Origin: Candidatus Izemoplasma sp.
GTDB taxonomy: Bacteria > Bacillota_I > Bacilli_A > Izemoplasmatales > Izemoplasmataceae
Direction: 5' to 3'
NCBI GenBank assembly: GCA_029939615.1
Contig: JAOZSP010000091.1
Coordinates: 1 to 6,638, forward strand
Length of the DNA: 6,638 nt
The first letter of the stretch is position 1. Each line of letters begins with the position of its first letter. Shown one piece after another: positions 5,313-6,638 of this stretch. The notes under the pieces are model-generated. The model made no database searches. It was not told the DNA's origin and saw only the letters and a program-made list of their open reading frames with translations. The translations under genes were made by a program, and so were the position numbers.

Positions 5313-6320
5313 TTATTTATAAATACATACATTAATATTTATTCTGTTTTCAATGGGATCCATATCCGGAAATGTAATTGCAAAATCAATTCCTTGATTA
5401 GTAACTACAAAATCATCATTAATATATCTACCATTAAACATATCAACATAAAAAGAAATTATTTCTTCTTCAGTTGCATAATAAACAATAAACCTTTTAC
5501 TTCCATATACCCTTTCAAAACAATTAATATCATCATCTGTTTCACAAGCATACTCAGTAACATTAACAATATCACTTTCTTCAGTCGTTACTTTATCATA
5601 ATACTCATCTGTATCGACTTTATTAGGATAAGAATTATGTATCTCAGTAACAACCATTGGTAATGGAATAAGTAATCCGGTATAAGTAATAACCTTAACA
5701 CCATCTTCACTATATTCATTATTAGGACCTAAATAAGTAATTGATTCCTCTTGAAATAATTCATGAGTAATAAAAGTAATATGATAAGGAACAATAATTA
5801 ATTCATCATTACTATAGAACTCCGTATAAGAAAAGATAATTCTCATACCTGAAGGGTCTGTGATAAAGGCATCAACATCATATACTTTGTCATCGACAGG
5901 TACTTCAACTAAATTATAGTTATTCTCAGAAGCTCCAATACTTAAATCAAGGTACTCATATTCCTTCTCAGTTTCTAATTTATCATAATAAATATAATCA
6001 AAAGAATCTAAAAAGATAATGAATTCAGCACTAATATCTAGATAGTTATTTACTTGAGTAAAATCATAACTAGAATATAGAGGCCCTTCAAAAAATATTA
6101 ACTCTTGAGTAAATTCAAACGAAAATATCATTTGTGATTTATCATTATTATAATAAGAATGAGTTATTTTATTTGATCGTACTAGTGTTGTACCAGCTGG
6201 ACCTACCAAAGGTCGAGGTGTACAAGCACTTAGTGAAATCATTATTAGTACTAATAGAATAAATAGCGATACCTTCTTCATAAAATCTAATGGTGTTTCA
6301 CTAGTCACAATTTTTTTCAT
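5313..6320 (-). CDS. Secreted lipoprotein of unknown function
   Basis: I do not recognise the family. The 335-residue protein has a lipoprotein signal: basic residues MKK at 14-16, a hydrophobic stretch at 17-31 and the lipobox L30-S31-A32 before Cys33, so the mature protein should be lipid-anchored on the outer face of the membrane. The mature part is acidic, rich in Tyr, Phe, Ile and Asp, with alternating patterns suggesting mostly beta structure. Two cysteines in CETDDDINC could form a disulfide, and a last Cys stands four residues from the end (CIYK). The ATG at 6320 is chosen because AAAGGA lies 7 nt upstream; it gives an unusually long n-region, and Met14 is the alternative start but lacks such a site. 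No terminator follows; the deo promoter begins 6 bases after its stop. No functional link to the deo genes is shown. Confidence 0.85.
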   Translation of the reverse strand: MKKIVTSETPLDFMKKVSLFILLVLIMISLSACTPRPLVGPAGTTLVRSNKITHSYYNNDKSQMIFSFEFTQELIFFEGPLYSSYDFTQVNNYLDISAEFIIFLDSFDYIYYDKLETEKEYEYLDLSIGASENNYNLVEVPVDDKVYDVDAFITDPSGMRIIFSYTEFYSNDELIIVPYHITFITHELFQEESITYLGPNNEYSEDGVKVITYTGLLIPLPMVVTEIHNSYPNKVDTDEYYDKVTTEESDIVNVTEYACETDDDINCFERVYGSKRFIVYYATEEEIISFYVDMFNGRYINDDFVVTNQGIDFAITFPDMDPIENRININVCIYK

Positions 6321-6332
6321 ACATATTTCCTT

Positions 6333-6353
6333 TCTCGCAATTTATCTCGCAAT
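6333..6353 (-). repeat. Direct repeat ATTGCGAGA x2 with 12-bp period, next to the lipoprotein ribosome binding site
   Basis: The 9-mer ATTGCGAGA occurs twice on the minus strand (6353-6345 and 6341-6333), starts 12 bases apart. The second copy runs into the AAAGGA ribosome binding site. It may be an operator, an mRNA-level element or a local duplication; the sequence does not decide. Confidence 0.5.
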
Positions 6354-6369
6354 GGTTTCTAGAAAAACC
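6354..6369. repeat. Short inverted repeat upstream of the lipoprotein gene
   Basis: GGTTT (6354-6358) and AAACC (6365-6369) flank a 6-base centre containing CTAG. Five base pairs without a T-run, so not a terminator; a protein-binding site or chance. Confidence 0.25.
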
Positions 6370-6549
6370 TATATAAGAGTTTTAAACAATCTTAATATTT
6401 CTTCTGCCATTATTTTTGTAATCAGAGTAGTATTCACTACAACCATATACAAATTATATATATCTATCTAAATTGGTAGTTTCGATATTTTCAAAGTGAA
6501 TCTTCTTCTATTTCATTTTTATTATACTTTGGAGATATAAATCATCAAA

Positions 6550-6638
6550 CTATAGTAATGTGTAATTATATAGTCTGATATTTTCTTGTTCAAGCGTAAT
6601 TTTATTCTCTTGTATATGTCTTATACATTCTAACTCTG
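6550..6638 (-). CDS. Possible C-terminal end of an upstream gene (partial)
   Basis: From the right edge a minus-strand frame is open for 28 codons and ends in TAG at 6552-6550. Its residues, beginning ELECIRHIQENKITLEQ, are charged and helix-forming, like a coiled-coil tail. In DNA this AT-rich, an open stretch of this length is not rare by chance, so the call rests mainly on composition and orientation. No function can be assigned. Confidence 0.3.
   Translation of the reverse strand, partial: ELECIRHIQENKITLEQENIRLYNYTLL

Larger units (their letters stand above)
6321..6549. other. Intergenic region upstream of the lipoprotein gene
   Basis: No credible coding frame is visible on either strand across these 229 bases. 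The minus strand has a perfect TATAAT (6458-6453) that could be a -10 box, but no good -35 lies 16-18 bases before it; it would give a leader of about 125 nt. Near the gene lie a 12-bp-period direct repeat and a short inverted repeat, listed separately. No terminator hairpin for the upstream frame is evident. Confidence 0.4.

Noticed and set aside
5394..5663. Plus-strand open frame of 89 codons, rich in Ile
   Set aside because: Antisense to the lipoprotein gene, which has a start site, SD and lipobox; the Ile/Asn-rich product is typical of AT-rich shadow frames.
1..6638. CRISPR array, tRNA, rRNA, insertion sequence, prophage or defence genes
   Set aside because: No spaced repeat array, cloverleaf, transposase, terminal inverted repeats or defence-family motifs were seen on either strand.

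Overview
The window is AT-rich DNA that looks like a low-GC member of the Bacilli or Mollicutes. UGA is a true stop (the membrane protein ends in TGA) and the Trp codons checked are TGG, so the code is the standard bacterial one and not the Mycoplasma/Spiroplasma code. This fits Acholeplasma/Izemoplasma-like or Erysipelotrichia-like lineages better than true mycoplasmas. That placement is inferred from composition, codon use and gene families only. All recognised genes are on the minus strand, so transcription runs from the high coordinates toward position 1.

Region by region, in transcription order: (1) 6550-6638 may be the last codons of an upstream gene. (2) 6321-6549 has no gene but holds a 12-bp-period direct repeat just before the next start. 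(3) 5313-6320 encodes a secreted lipoprotein of unknown function. (4) 5185-5312 is a compact regulatory region. It has a well-formed sigma-A-type promoter, and directly behind it a 58-nt element with the loops and stem order of a purine-class riboswitch, ending just before a strong ribosome binding site. (5) 5184-2457 is a three-gene unit: a double-length YczE-family membrane protein, deoC (deoxyribose-phosphate aldolase) and deoD (purine-nucleoside phosphorylase). It closes with a hairpin terminator at 2426-2448. (6) 2413-1 holds an overlapping pair of M16-family peptidase genes, ymfF and ymfH. The ymfH gene runs off the left edge.

DeoD splits purine (deoxy)nucleosides into base and (deoxy)ribose-1-phosphate. 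After a phosphopentomutase (not in this window) makes deoxyribose-5-phosphate, DeoC cleaves that to glyceraldehyde-3-phosphate and acetaldehyde. The unit is therefore a deoxynucleoside salvage and catabolism operon led by a membrane protein of unknown function. The candidate riboswitch in its leader would let a purine or purine deoxynucleoside control it directly. The ymfF/ymfH pair follows the known pattern of a two-subunit M16 protease: YmfH carries the zinc site HxxEH...E, while YmfF lacks it but carries the Arg/Tyr pair.

The most interesting points are the riboswitch-like leader (variant core, so ligand uncertain), the head-to-tail duplicated YczE protein fixed to a deo operon, and the terminator lodged directly in front of ymfF.
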